Source: Pseudomonas frederiksbergensis (GTDB lineage Bacteria > Pseudomonadota > Gammaproteobacteria > Pseudomonadales > Pseudomonadaceae). Taken from it: a DNA stretch of 64,000 nt. The notes under the pieces were generated by a model. That model did not search any database, was not told the DNA's origin, and saw nothing but the letters and a program-made list of their open reading frames with translations. Position numbers and translations under genes: made by a program. Positions 1 to 8,589 of the stretch are shown in pieces. The stretch lies in NCBI RefSeq assembly GCF_003732665.1, contig NZ_MOBP01000012.1, positions 556,325 through 620,324 on the forward strand, written 5' to 3'. The first letter of the stretch is position 1. Every line of letters begins with the position of its first letter.

Positions 1-1316
1 CTCGATTGAAGTCAGCCCTGATACTCAAAGGCGTTCTGTCGCTTGTTGAACTGCATCTGAGAAATCTTCAAACAAGATTGCCACCTCTGGTCAGAGCCCA
101 CGTTGAATACGCCGATGAAGTACTCCAAGCACTGACCGGCCCAGTTCAACTCAGTCCCACACCCAATGGCCCCTTGCATCGCACCGTTTTTGGCTTCAAG
201 CGCAATCAGTCGTTGAATAACGAAACGACCCTACAGAGCGTTTCATTGCGCGGCGATCCCCACGGCACTCTGCTTTCGTTGCCAGACCTAACCTCCCGGT
301 GTTATGCCGGAACGCCCAGGGTGTTCATTGGGCTATCTGCGACCGCCTATTTCCCTGGGGCCAGCAGTTTTGATCTTCCGGCAAAAGACCTGATAGATGT
401 TCCTGACGTTAAGGGGCATATAACGTTTGAAAACGTGAACGTCTCGGTCGCGCTTTCGGGGGCGCCGATCAACCAACGCAGGGAACGCATACGAATGTTA
501 GCCCGCGAACTGTGGCCGTGGCTTGACGCGCGACTTGCTAGCCTTCGGGCAAACAAATCCACCGCAGACAGGGCTCGACTGTTGTTGGTCACTGGCAGCG
601 ACGCCGATGCGGAGGAACTTGCCACGACGCTCTATGGTTTGCCGGGTGGCCCTGGTGCTGGAGTAGCATTAATTCGAAGTAGGCACCAAGAGGGAGAATC
701 AGTCCGTCTCCCTGCCGAACAACGCATGACCTACCAGGATTTATTCAAGTTCCACAAAGGCCCCTACGCACATTGTTCCATTCTGGGGTGCTCCATCTAT
801 CCCATTGCACGCGGGCACAACATCGTCGACCTGAAGGGAGTCTCTGCATTGGGTGGTGTCGTGGTATGCGTGCGGCCCATGCCGATGTCCGATAACCCTC
901 ACAACAACCTCGCGCACATCTGCTACGAAACGCTCACCACCGTGAAAATGAGCGAACGGCCCGGCAAAATCATGCAAGAAGAACGCAGACTGGCTAACAA
1001 GATTCTGTACAGCATAAGAAATGCTTACCCAACTTTCAGCCAGCAACCCCCAAATATTCGGCATTACACCATCATGAACATGCTGGTGAACTTGACCCAA
1101 TTAGTGGGTCGAGGCCGTCGAGGGGGAACCCCGGTGAAGTGCTATTTGGCGGATGCAGCTTTCGTGAATGGCGCCACGCCTTGGGCTACCCTGCTCAGTA
1201 CCACAATTAGCCATATGGTCAGCGAGGGCCACTGGCAGCCATTCGCCCGGCACCATGCGGGCCTTGCACATGCCATGCAAAACTACATCGAACGATATCC
1301 AGCGGAGTCGAGATGA
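1..1316 (+). CDS. SF2 helicase, C-terminal part (pPIWI-RE-associated type), 5' truncated by window edge
   Basis: The frame is open from the left edge, so the true start lies outside the window. About 436 residues of the C-terminal half are visible. A motif-III-like FIGLSAT (around residues 108-114) and a motif-VI-like QLVGRGRRG arginine-finger segment (around 365-373) mark a superfamily-2 helicase second RecA domain. The stop codon overlaps the next gene's start by 4 nt (ATGA), so the two are translationally coupled. That partner is a pPIWI-RE protein, and pPIWI-RE islands are known to encode a helicase, the PIWI-RE protein and a restriction-type nuclease. I therefore infer it is the island's helicase, unwinding nucleic acid for the PIWI-RE complex. 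Walker A/B would lie upstream, so ATPase integrity cannot be judged. Being some other DEAD/DEAH helicase is the main alternative. Confidence 0.75.
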   Translation, partial: RLKSALILKGVLSLVELHLRNLQTRLPPLVRAHVEYADEVLQALTGPVQLSPTPNGPLHRTVFGFKRNQSLNNETTLQSVSLRGDPHGTLLSLPDLTSRCYAGTPRVFIGLSATAYFPGASSFDLPAKDLIDVPDVKGHITFENVNVSVALSGAPINQRRERIRMLARELWPWLDARLASLRANKSTADRARLLLVTGSDADAEELATTLYGLPGGPGAGVALIRSRHQEGESVRLPAEQRMTYQDLFKFHKGPYAHCSILGCSIYPIARGHNIVDLKGVSALGGVVVCVRPMPMSDNPHNNLAHICYETLTTVKMSERPGKIMQEERRLANKILYSIRNAYPTFSQQPPNIRHYTIMNMLVNLTQLVGRGRRGGTPVKCYLADAAFVNGATPWATLLSTTISHMVSEGHWQPFARHHAGLAHAMQNYIERYPAESR

Positions 1317-3613
1317 AAACGTCGTTTTTTCGCACCAATTTATTTCGATTTGATCCTTCGTTGCTGCCGATTGTGCATCAGTATCACTGCCCCCAGCCCT
1401 ACAGATCTGCATGGCGCCAAATGCATGAGTACGCCTTGCAGAACAAGAAGAAATTAAGTTCTGTGGGACTGCAGGAGTTGCTGAGCGTGTTCTCTGGAGG
1501 GCCAGTTTGGATTAACAATTCGCCGAATCTGGACGCAAGCCTTCCCGTGATCGTCTCCGTCGAGTTGCTCACAGCGCAGACCATCAATCTGGCGCTGAAA
1601 CTTTGGGTAACCGAAGCGATGCAAACGTGGGAATGGACATCACACGAAATTCCGTTTGCCATGACAGTCGACGAAGGCACGCCACTTGATGCAATCGAGC
1701 TACTTAACAATCGACCACTGCTCTCGCGTGTTTACAGCATATTGCCCTGGATGGCGTCGAAGGCGATGCAAACAGCCCCCCTGCTCTCCAGTATTCCACT
1801 ACCGTTGAGCCTAGCGTCGGACGGATCACTTGTAGCTTGGGGCAACCCTGTCGTGAACAGTCGAGGAAATCGCCAAGCGATAGCGCTGCACACTATAAAA
1901 CCCACGCTGGTGCTACATAGAGGGCAGACGGATCCCTACCTAAGCATTAACGTCCATCTTAGTCACACCTTGCCAGAGTGGAAACACTCTACCAACAAGG
2001 CATGGGTAAAGACGTCCTTGGGTCTCGCCAAACTCGACATTAAAAATCAGAAGCAACCCGATGGCAGTTGGAAAACCGTGTATGTACATGACACGGACAA
2101 GCTTTTGTCTTTCGCGGCAACAGAACAGTTGCCTGAACTGAGACAAGGCAAAATAGATGTGCATAGCCTTGTGCGACCCATCCATGCTGAAGCCCAGCAG
2201 CGTTCGCTGATTGGTTCCGGCGCAGGCCCACTGTTCCTTGATCAGGCTTGCTGGCATCTGCTCAACACGTTGCCAGGCACTGAAGTTTTGCTTGCTTCCC
2301 GTGTTATTCATGCATTGCGCAGAGCTAAATCTCAACGCACCGATTTCAAGCTGCCGACGCTACGAATCGCTGTGCTTGCGGCGCACTCACAGACAACTCG
2401 CAGACTGGAAGTAAGCCGGCGCGATTTAGCTTCTCACAGTCAGGTTTTCAAGAAAGCCCTTCCCCCACTCATAGAATTTATCCACTTGGCCGTGCCTCAA
2501 GCGCAGCAATTTCTTTGCACGGACAGTGCAGGCGATGAACTCGATAAATGGTTTGAGCAACAGGTGCTTCCCGAGTTGAAAGCGAGTGGAGCCCATGTGG
2601 CTATCGTTGAAACCTTATCTGTTGAAACAACAGCACATCCAGATCAAGATCCTAAATTTGCATTGAGATGGTTATTTGCAAAGCATGGTGTTGTCACCCA
2701 GTTCATAAGAACAGCGCAAATCGAGGGAGAGGATTACCAAGCGATGGCGGTACTCGCCGAAGCCGTGCGATTGTCCGGTAAGCTGCCGCAACCGCTGCCT
2801 CGCGAAGCAAGGATCCCGGAGGGCACCTGGACGTTGTCGGTATACCTTGAAAGCATTCAGACAAAGGGAGACGCGAAATACCTCCCGGTCATTACCCGCG
2901 TTCTGCTGGATGACAATGCACCACAGATCTTTTGGTTCGATGCGAAACACGGTAATGCGCCGAAGTGGTTCGACTATCGAGCTGGAACCGCCCTCATCCA
3001 CTCAACGATTGCCTTATTCTCCCACCAGGCGGTGCGAAAGCTGATTGATCAAGCGTTGCTGGCTCCCACACCAGTCGCCGGCGAGCCATTGATCATCTAC
3101 TTACACTCAAGGCTACGCGAGCTCTATGACGGCTTGCAGGACATCCCTGGCCAAACACTTCCGGCGATTAACGATGACAACGCCTGGATTGTACGCATCA
3201 GTACAGATCCCCATATTGCCCGAATTACTGGTGATCACACCGCGTCCCCTTCTTGCCCGCATTTCATAGGTACTCGCAAGCTCTTATTGCGTTCCCAGCA
3301 CAGCGAAAGCGTCTACTTTCACGTTTCACCGTCGAAGTTGTACGCCTCAAAGGGGCATTCACAGCGATACAACACTCGTTACGACGTGAACCCATATCAA
3401 TTGGAAGACGCTTGGCAGCAACTGGGCGTGACGGAAATGACCATCATTCGAGAAGGTTTATTTTCTAACGCTGCGAGTGTCGCCGCCCAAACAGGGTTGC
3501 TGTGCCGCAATGCGCCCACCTGGGACGGATTCCTTCGTTTGCCAAGCTCTATGCATTTAGGTAGCGCCGTGGCGAGAACACATCCCATGATTCAACGGCC
3601 ACGGCGCGCATAG
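1313..3613 (+). CDS. pPIWI-RE family protein (prokaryotic PIWI with conserved R and E residues)
   Basis: This 766-residue protein has no signal peptide or membrane segment. It resembles pPIWI-RE proteins: an N-terminal X-type module (about residues 1-250), a MID-like segment ending in DPKFALRWLFAKHG-VVTQFI (about 445-468), then a C-terminal RNase H-fold PIWI region (about 500-760). The PIWI region includes segments resembling the family around GTRKLLLRSQ, VYFHVSP and MTIIREGL. Members of the family are predicted guide-dependent nucleic-acid binders or nucleases acting in defence. I could not confidently assign the catalytic acidic residues by eye, so active versus inactive slicer is open. The start ATG overlaps the upstream helicase stop by 4 nt. 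The length is slightly short for the family, which often runs 800-1000 residues. The operon context with a helicase and a nearby nuclease supports the call. Confidence 0.72.
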   Translation: MKTSFFRTNLFRFDPSLLPIVHQYHCPQPYRSAWRQMHEYALQNKKKLSSVGLQELLSVFSGGPVWINNSPNLDASLPVIVSVELLTAQTINLALKLWVTEAMQTWEWTSHEIPFAMTVDEGTPLDAIELLNNRPLLSRVYSILPWMASKAMQTAPLLSSIPLPLSLASDGSLVAWGNPVVNSRGNRQAIALHTIKPTLVLHRGQTDPYLSINVHLSHTLPEWKHSTNKAWVKTSLGLAKLDIKNQKQPDGSWKTVYVHDTDKLLSFAATEQLPELRQGKIDVHSLVRPIHAEAQQRSLIGSGAGPLFLDQACWHLLNTLPGTEVLLASRVIHALRRAKSQRTDFKLPTLRIAVLAAHSQTTRRLEVSRRDLASHSQVFKKALPPLIEFIHLAVPQAQQFLCTDSAGDELDKWFEQQVLPELKASGAHVAIVETLSVETTAHPDQDPKFALRWLFAKHGVVTQFIRTAQIEGEDYQAMAVLAEAVRLSGKLPQPLPREARIPEGTWTLSVYLESIQTKGDAKYLPVITRVLLDDNAPQIFWFDAKHGNAPKWFDYRAGTALIHSTIALFSHQAVRKLIDQALLAPTPVAGEPLIIYLHSRLRELYDGLQDIPGQTLPAINDDNAWIVRISTDPHIARITGDHTASPSCPHFIGTRKLLLRSQHSESVYFHVSPSKLYASKGHSQRYNTRYDVNPYQLEDAWQQLGVTEMTIIREGLFSNAASVAAQTGLLCRNAPTWDGFLRLPSSMHLGSAVARTHPMIQRPRRA

Positions 3614-3642
3614 TCTTGCCGATGCGCTCTTGTTTACCCGCG

Positions 3643-4491
3643 CTATGGTTTCGGTTCTGTGTCCACATCAAGGTCTTCAACTTGGGCAATCAGTTCAGAG
3701 CGACCAATCACAATCTCCTGGCTGACACCTGAGCGGCTCGCCGACGGTTCATCGCTGATCAAAATCGGCAGGTAGTAAATACAACGTCCTCCGATGGTCA
3801 CATAGTCCAAACCATCACGCTGATCGAGCTCCAACGTGATTCGTTTAGAGGTCGCAATGAAGGTCACCAAAAAGCCAGTGGGTTCCGAGTAGTCATTGCA
3901 ATATCGGGCCACTTGATGAAGTCCTGCAGCAAGCTTGCGAACCACCGCACTTTTGGTCACGTCCACGGAAATGTATTTGGCGTCTATCACGAGTTTTCGA
4001 CCATCGCTATTGGTGAGCACAAGGTCGACTTCACCGCTCGCCGAAGCCTGCTCCACTACGAAATCTACACCCTGCCCCAAAATGTAGTCATAGAGATCAA
4101 TGGCGAGCCCTCGCTCCCCTGTTTTGCCTTCCAAGCCGGACTCTGCGTAGCCACGAAGCCGCTGGTTGAAAAACCACTCGCAACGCTGCTTGTACTTCAA
4201 CAGAACAGCGTAAATCGCCGAATCGCTGTCCAAGCGTTCATCCAGGTACTCAAAGAGGCCGTCGAGGGCAACATCTCGTATCGCCTCCACAGCGTCTTCG
4301 AATTTATAAATTTGCTCACGGTGCACGTAACCGGCCAGCGAGCACAGCCCCTTGTTGAATTGCTGAGAATTCATGCCCGACATTGCGGCTACCGTTTTCA
4401 CGACATGCAGGCAGATCGCTGCATGTGCCTCAAATGTCGTCGCGTCGTAATCACGCAGCACCTCCTCGAAAGGCTCCTTTCGAAGGATCAT
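3643..4491 (-). CDS. PD-(D/E)XK restriction-endonuclease-fold protein beside pPIWI-RE
   Basis: I chose the ATG at 4491 because GGAG lies 6 nt upstream; it gives a 282-residue protein. The open frame runs back to 4734 but overlaps an unrelated opposite-strand gene and has no better start. The core nuclease signature is clear: G-E-V-D-L at about residues 153-157, then a strand ending V-I-D-A-K at about 167-171, the classic E/D...(D/E)xK arrangement. The N-terminal ~130 residues look mainly helical. It converges on the pPIWI-RE gene with only 29 bp between the stops. pPIWI-RE islands normally include such an REase, so I infer it is the cleavage effector. The reversed orientation is unusual for an island component, and an independent nuclease is the alternative. 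Confidence 0.6.
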   Translation of the reverse strand: MILRKEPFEEVLRDYDATTFEAHAAICLHVVKTVAAMSGMNSQQFNKGLCSLAGYVHREQIYKFEDAVEAIRDVALDGLFEYLDERLDSDSAIYAVLLKYKQRCEWFFNQRLRGYAESGLEGKTGERGLAIDLYDYILGQGVDFVVEQASASGEVDLVLTNSDGRKLVIDAKYISVDVTKSAVVRKLAAGLHQVARYCNDYSEPTGFLVTFIATSKRITLELDQRDGLDYVTIGGRCIYYLPILISDEPSASRSGVSQEIVIGRSELIAQVEDLDVDTEPKP

Positions 4492-4564
4492 TAAAATCTC
4501 CGCAACCTCGTCTTTAGCGCTCGTCTCCACTTCAAGTAGACGGCTGAGATGGACGGAAATCAGG

Positions 4565-5224
4565 GTGTGCGTCTGCAGCCACCGAGTAACTGTGATTGAA
4601 GTAAAAACCAACTTAACGACGACGCATTTAAAGAGCAGCCTTTCATTGCTGTCTGACGTGGGGGCTCTTGATGACGGATTCCCTCCTATGTTCAAGGGGA
4701 TTTTTGCATTTGAAAGTGACTTGAGCAAAAGCACACTTTGCGAGCAGATAAAGGTCCACTATTTAAACGATGATTTTGACGTTGAGGAAGATCAGGAAAT
4801 CCCTCGAATTATCTGCAGACCTTTCGAACATCTGACATGTGCGTGCGTGATAGACAAAAATTTTGTATTCACAATGTACAATAAGACAGAAGAAGGAAAG
4901 TACATCCCTGCTCTCTTCAGTTCAGAAAGCAATACTGGGCTTTCCAGCCAGGTTGCGCTTTTTATGGAGCAGCTTTTGTCCTATTTGCGCTTTGGCGGTG
5001 CAAAAGGTAATAATTTTCACTCTTTGGAGGAAATGCTCGGGAGCGATACCTTGTTGGAGCATTATGCTGACCTAGCAATGGAAGATTGGGGGGCATATTT
5101 CGCCGCTAAACATGGCGTTTCGAAAGAACCTGAGCGCGAGGTTGAGGACATGGAGAATATGGTCACTAACGTGCAGCGTTGGTTGCTCGGTGAACAAAGG
5201 TCGTGGCTTTCGAAAAATGACTAA
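4565..5224 (+). pseudogene. N-terminally truncated DUF6602-type protein remnant
   Basis: The frame is open to the left of any sensible start. Recognisable protein begins abruptly at T-V-I-E-V-K-T-N-L (about 4588-4614), the VIEVK half of a PD-(D/E)XK-like core as seen in DUF6602 proteins. The preceding acidic half of that core and the N-terminal part expected for the family are missing. The first ATG/GTG (GTG at 4565) has no Shine-Dalgarno sequence. The truncation coincides with the 5' end of the opposite-strand nuclease gene, so I infer a recombination junction near 4560-4590. The remaining C-terminal ~210 residues are intact and end in a normal stop. Base composition is more AT-rich than the pPIWI-RE genes. 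DUF6602 function is unknown to me beyond its nuclease-like fold. It might still be expressed as a short protein. Confidence 0.55.
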
Positions 5225-5831
5225 TTAATTTTTATTGACTGCCCCTCCAGTCCTTCGCAGCCCACTATCAGTGGAATCATTTCAATTTATAGCCCGAGCC
5301 TCCCCCAAGAGCCAAGACTCTGAATGTCTATGGCTCTAGTTTTTCAAGGGGCTCCAAAGCTCCATCATGAGCATCACTAGAGGGCTTTACCTGCACCAGG
5401 TCGTCGAGGTGTTGAGGGTCAACCACACCCGCCAGCGTGAGCATATTTATTCCACGTGCGTCGACTGACTACCTCCAGGCACTCAGTCTGTATTGCAACG
5501 CCGCCATCAAAACAATCCAAAAACTGGAGCAGCCCAGGCTCTTTTTGCAGCGTTTACTCCCTGTCCCCTCATTAGAGGCCGAAGGCTCACCATAAAATGC
5601 CGGCCTTTCCCTCATAGCTTATCTCCACTATCTGCCCCACTCGCTGCTGGCAAATTCTGTGCATTGGTAACGGCCTTAACACGCCGCACTTTTTAACATT
5701 GCTGAAAAGCCAGTAGTTTTTTTCATTCTCCACGGCCGGCCATCATTTACTAAAAAAAACAACGAACAAGGTGGTTGCAGCCCCGTTTGCTCCAATTTTA
5801 CAATTATCTCAAAACAAAAAAGGAGATGATC
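5225..5831. other. Intergenic stretch without a supportable gene
   Basis: About 600 bases of AT-rich sequence. Short open frames here, such as 5493-5696 on the plus strand, lack ribosome-binding sites and look low-complexity, so I do not call them. Just before 5832 there is a good Shine-Dalgarno (AAGGAG) for the next gene. No repeat, tRNA or mobile-element end was recognised. Confidence 0.5.
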
Positions 5832-6164
5832 ATGAATTACAAATCAGCAGAATATATCAAGCAATACAATGAAGAGCTGGGCAAAGATTCCCACTGGGAA
5901 ATTCAGCTATGCAATGACGAGGAGCATGAAGGTTTCTTCGCGATTTATCATTTGAACACTCACCCATCTGATCCAGGAAGCGCCGTTTTAATTGGGTATA
6001 TTTCTATCGCGACACCCGTTCAAACGCTGATCGGTTTCGAATCGCTGTGCCATGATTACTACAATTGTGGACAAATGGTAGGCATCAAATCCCATGTCAA
6101 TTTTCTACTGGGTCATCAGAACACACTATTTGCAGGTGAGGACGGGGACACGGACGTAGAATGA
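5832..6164 (+). CDS. Hypothetical protein, 110 aa
   Basis: The ATG at 5832 has AAGGAG about 6 nt upstream and is preferred over the in-frame ATG at 5826, which overlaps the ribosome-binding site. The product is acidic and soluble, without a signal peptide or membrane segment. It is rich in aromatic residues (several Tyr, Phe and His) and ends in a strongly acidic tail (GEDGDTDVE). I recognise no family. It is monocistronic, AT-rich and flanked by two gene-poor stretches, which is typical of accessory island cargo. Small acidic proteins of this kind in islands may be immunity or anti-defence factors, but nothing in the sequence proves that here. Confidence 0.6.
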   Translation: MNYKSAEYIKQYNEELGKDSHWEIQLCNDEEHEGFFAIYHLNTHPSDPGSAVLIGYISIATPVQTLIGFESLCHDYYNCGQMVGIKSHVNFLLGHQNTLFAGEDGDTDVE

Positions 6165-6578
6165 CTAAAGCTTAAATTTTTTAAGCAAAAGCTAGAGAGC
6201 CCACTGGGTTAGCATAAGCGGGCTTTAGGCCACCCAACTCTTAGGTTGGCATAATTATGACTGTGGCTAGGAAACACTGTTTAATGCCGATTCAAAGGCA
6301 ATCCATTTCCTTCTGTTCCATGTACCGTCAACTGATGCCATCAACACCCAAAAAAATCGGCCAGGCGAAGATATTCCAATGCGATCCATATCGCCGTCAA
6401 ATCGTGATTATCACCTCCTCGCCAACAGCATGCCGCACACAAAAAACAGTCCTGGAAGCTGACCTGGTTTGGTAGCGCAAGACAGCTTTACCCGAACCTC
6501 CAGGTGCGGGCTGAAGTAAATGATACGCATGAAAAAGTTTGGCTCGAAGATACGGCGACGCGTCAGCAAGCGGCCCGG
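6165..6578. other. Intergenic stretch, possible terminator, no supportable gene
   Basis: About 410 bases. A hairpin-like segment at about 6198-6225 (AGCCC ... GCGGGCT) may end transcription of the 110-aa gene, without a convincing T-run. The plus frame 6257-6475 and the minus frame 6397-6807 lack ribosome-binding sites and protein-like composition; the latter is out of frame with a better gene. I see nothing else. Confidence 0.4.
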
Positions 6579-6926
6579 TTACAAACCTAAATCTACGCCC
6601 AATTGATCCTCCTTCATCTCGTCGGTGGCCAGGCCATTGACCACAAGATGCCCTCGCAGCAGATGAGACAGATGATTTGTTAAGCGCGATCCGATCTCGA
6701 TGTAGTTCTCTGAGATGCTGGCATATAAATCTCGACTGCTCACTACGTTTTGCAATACCCGAACGCACGGTAACCCGAGCTCGGATACTTGTACTAGAGC
6801 CGGCCAATCATATATGGGTACACGCTTGTAGCTGGTGAGCGCTTCTTCAACCAGCCGCACAAATTCAGTGACACCACATGTCTCATACACTGAACACCAA
6901 ATGGCTAAATCACGTTTCCTATACAT
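6579..6926 (-). CDS. Hypothetical protein, 115 aa
   Basis: The start is placed at the ATG at 6926, preceded by an A/G-rich AAGGGAAGG. A GTG one codon earlier is the alternative. The protein is predicted soluble and mixed helical, with heptad-like stretches (FVRLVEEAL, LTNHLSHLLRG) and an acidic end. I do not recognise a family. It is the last of a leftward series that begins with a DUF6957-like gene near 8.5 kb. The 3' end of a short unassigned frame overlaps its start. It is likely accessory cargo; expression as part of the upstream series is plausible given the orientation. Confidence 0.5.
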   Translation of the reverse strand: MYRKRDLAIWCSVYETCGVTEFVRLVEEALTSYKRVPIYDWPALVQVSELGLPCVRVLQNVVSSRDLYASISENYIEIGSRLTNHLSHLLRGHLVVNGLATDEMKEDQLGVDLGL

Positions 6927-7225
6927 CACCTTCCCTTATTACGAGTTTTTGCGTGGCATGAGCCGGTGAAACCGGAATTGGACGAGGATCAGAAAGCGAG
7001 CCTGCGTCATTTATCATCGAGCACGAGCGGTGCGTTTTGGTCAATGTCCCCGTCACGTCTAGCAAGGTGACGCATGCGACCAACTCCATTGGCAAAGGCC
7101 GCACTGTTCGGGCTGTTGAAAAATGCCGGTGCTCAATAAAGTCAGCATCTAGGCTACTGCGGAGTACTCTTTCGAGAAGCTCCCCGTTTGGCGTCCTGTT
7201 TGTCAGCGCGTGAACAGGAAAGCAT
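6927..7225 (-). other. Unassigned open stretch downstream of the ParS-type antitoxin
   Basis: One minus-strand frame stays open from about 7214 to a stop at 6919 and reads like protein (for example LLERVLRSSLDADF and PLPMELVACVTLL), but it has no upstream ATG. The only internal start is a GTG at 7104, with no good ribosome-binding site. It sits exactly where a toxin partner would be expected after a ParS/MbcA antitoxin, yet shows no RES-domain signature that I can see. It may be a decayed gene or one using a rare start codon. Confidence 0.3.
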
Positions 7226-7636
7226 TCAAGTGAGTACGCCGTGTTCGAGCTTTCCGATTAGATCGATCACGGCGCTCGCGCCCTCCTCCGTAATGAGCAT
7301 TTCCAAAGGTGGCTTTGAGTTAAAACAACGCAGCGGCGAGCGTAAGAAAGCCCTGGCTGCCTGAACGTCGCCTTCGAACAGTTCGCAGCAAGCCTGTAGA
7401 GCAACGATCAATCCATACAAACGTCGGCTCTCCCACAAAGGAAAAAATCCTACAGTCGTCGCGTTCGACAAGAGTTCGGAAGAAATCCCCATGCGCTTAC
7501 CAAGCAGATCTTCATCGATACACAACATCTCGACTAGAAATCGAAATGAGGGAAAAGGCATACGGCGCCTAACGACATCGTGAAATTGAATGCCTGGCGG
7601 AGGCAAATTCACAGTGACCCAAATGTCTGTTTTCAT
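7226..7636 (-). CDS. MbcA/ParS/Xre-type antitoxin (DUF2384 C-terminal domain)
   Basis: The 136-residue product has a C-terminal ParS/DUF2384 signature: LFEGDVQAARAFLRSP, then KPPLEMLITEEGA and a final IGKLEHGV. This matches the usual A-x-x-W/F-L-x-x-P ... PLELL-x-T-x-x-GA ... RIEHG pattern. The N-terminal part (about residues 40-80, MLCIDEDLLGKRMGIS) resembles the helix-turn-helix used to bind the operon's own promoter. Such antitoxins neutralise RES-type NAD-degrading toxins and repress their operon. The toxin is normally encoded immediately downstream, but no intact RES gene is visible here. The antitoxin may therefore be orphaned, or paired with an unrecognised protein. Confidence 0.75.
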   Translation of the reverse strand: MKTDIWVTVNLPPPGIQFHDVVRRRMPFPSFRFLVEMLCIDEDLLGKRMGISSELLSNATTVGFFPLWESRRLYGLIVALQACCELFEGDVQAARAFLRSPLRCFNSKPPLEMLITEEGASAVIDLIGKLEHGVLT

Positions 7637-7663
7637 GGATTCAACGAGGAGCTTTCCGTGAGT

Positions 7664-8041
7664 TCATGCGTAGTCGCTTGAGGGTGACCAGTTGACGTGA
7701 TCAAGGCATCGTACGCTGATCCAACGCTCCCCTCCCAAAGTCCCGGCTTGTCCACAAACTTCGCAGGTCGACATTGACCGCTGCTCTGCACAAGTAACCA
7801 TTTCACGGCACGCCGCATCACCACCAGAATAGTAGAAGCGTAACCCTCCGAATTTTTCCTTGACCTGACGCACCTGAATCGGCGGCAGCTCAGGGTGGGC
7901 ATCCATGTAAGTTTTCAGCGTGCGACAAAGCTGATTGATTAAATCCAGCCAACCTGGCAGACATCCGATTTCGCGAAGAGGCGCGCTGCAGAAAAACGTT
8001 GGGTAACGATCACGCAGGACAGGCAGTAGATGTTCAATCAT
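7664..8041 (-). CDS. Hypothetical Cys-rich protein (KEKFGGLRFY family)
   Basis: I place the start at the ATG at 8041 (125 aa), where the conserved region MIEHLLPVLRDRYP begins. Upstream in-frame ATGs at 8101 and 8173 would overlap the preceding gene. Recognisable features are GWLDLINQLC, the signature VKEKFGGLRFYYSGGD, and a late cysteine cluster TCEVCG...RC-LDH that could bind zinc. I recall this arrangement from many short proteins of unknown function in pseudomonads, often near toxins or phage genes, but their role is not known to me. The gene follows the DUF6957-like gene at 19 bp in the same direction, so the two probably form a transcription unit. Confidence 0.6.
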   Translation of the reverse strand: MIEHLLPVLRDRYPTFFCSAPLREIGCLPGWLDLINQLCRTLKTYMDAHPELPPIQVRQVKEKFGGLRFYYSGGDAACREMVTCAEQRSMSTCEVCGQAGTLGGERWISVRCLDHVNWSPSSDYA

Positions 8042-8060
8042 TGGATTTTGTGCTCGCTTA

Positions 8061-8474
8061 CTAATACGCAGATAGTGCCTGAACAGCGGGAAAGCTCGCA
8101 TGCTTGCGCGCGCCTTGGCCTGCCAGGATGAAGATCGTGTCGTTACTTTCAAAAAAACAGCCGTCAAAATCACGTTGATATCCGCTTACGATCCTATCGC
8201 CAGGCTGGTACTTGTTCTGGCTGTCGAACACCGCTGCATGGGCATACAAAAGTGTCGCCTCAAGCCCCTGCGCTTTGATTTCTCGCTCCTGAATTTCTGG
8301 GAGCATCACATCCAAAACCATCCAATATCTGACGATGCAAAAAGGCTTTTCTCTGAAGGTGTCGGCGGCCAATTCGATCAACTCAACGTCGCCAAGTTTT
8401 GAGCCTCCTAGAGGGCGTGCTGAGCCGAACAGTAAATCGCCCAGCAGGTCTGCATCCGTATTTCTTGTATTCAT
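8061..8474 (-). CDS. DUF6957-like hypothetical protein, 137 aa
   Basis: An ATG start at 8474 gives a soluble protein. The pattern YWMVLDV..., AQGLEATLLYAHAAVFDS, PGDRIVSGYQRDF-GCFFES-NTIFILAGQG matches what I remember of the DUF6957 family, common in Pseudomonas and of unknown function. The hydrophobic strands and conserved PGD turn suggest a compact beta-rich fold. The gene leads a leftward pair with the Cys-rich protein downstream. Family assignment is from memory and should be treated as moderate. Confidence 0.55.
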   Translation of the reverse strand: MNTRNTDADLLGDLLFGSARPLGGSKLGDVELIELAADTFREKPFCIVRYWMVLDVMLPEIQEREIKAQGLEATLLYAHAAVFDSQNKYQPGDRIVSGYQRDFDGCFFESNDTIFILAGQGARKHASFPAVQALSAY

Positions 8475-8589
8475 AATCTCGCTTCAACTCTTGCCGCGGG
8501 TACCAGGCCGAGAATCATTTTCCCGATCCTCGTTACCACCTGGATAACCCGAAGCTTTTTTGCGACGTATATCCGCATTTGCAGATCGC

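Noticed and set aside
6397-6807. 136-aa minus-strand frame overlapping the 115-aa gene
   Set aside because: Arg/Ser-rich out-of-frame composition with no good start; the overlapping frame is more protein-like.
6919-7225. RES-domain toxin partner for the ParS antitoxin
   Set aside because: No RES signature and no good start codon in any leftward frame.
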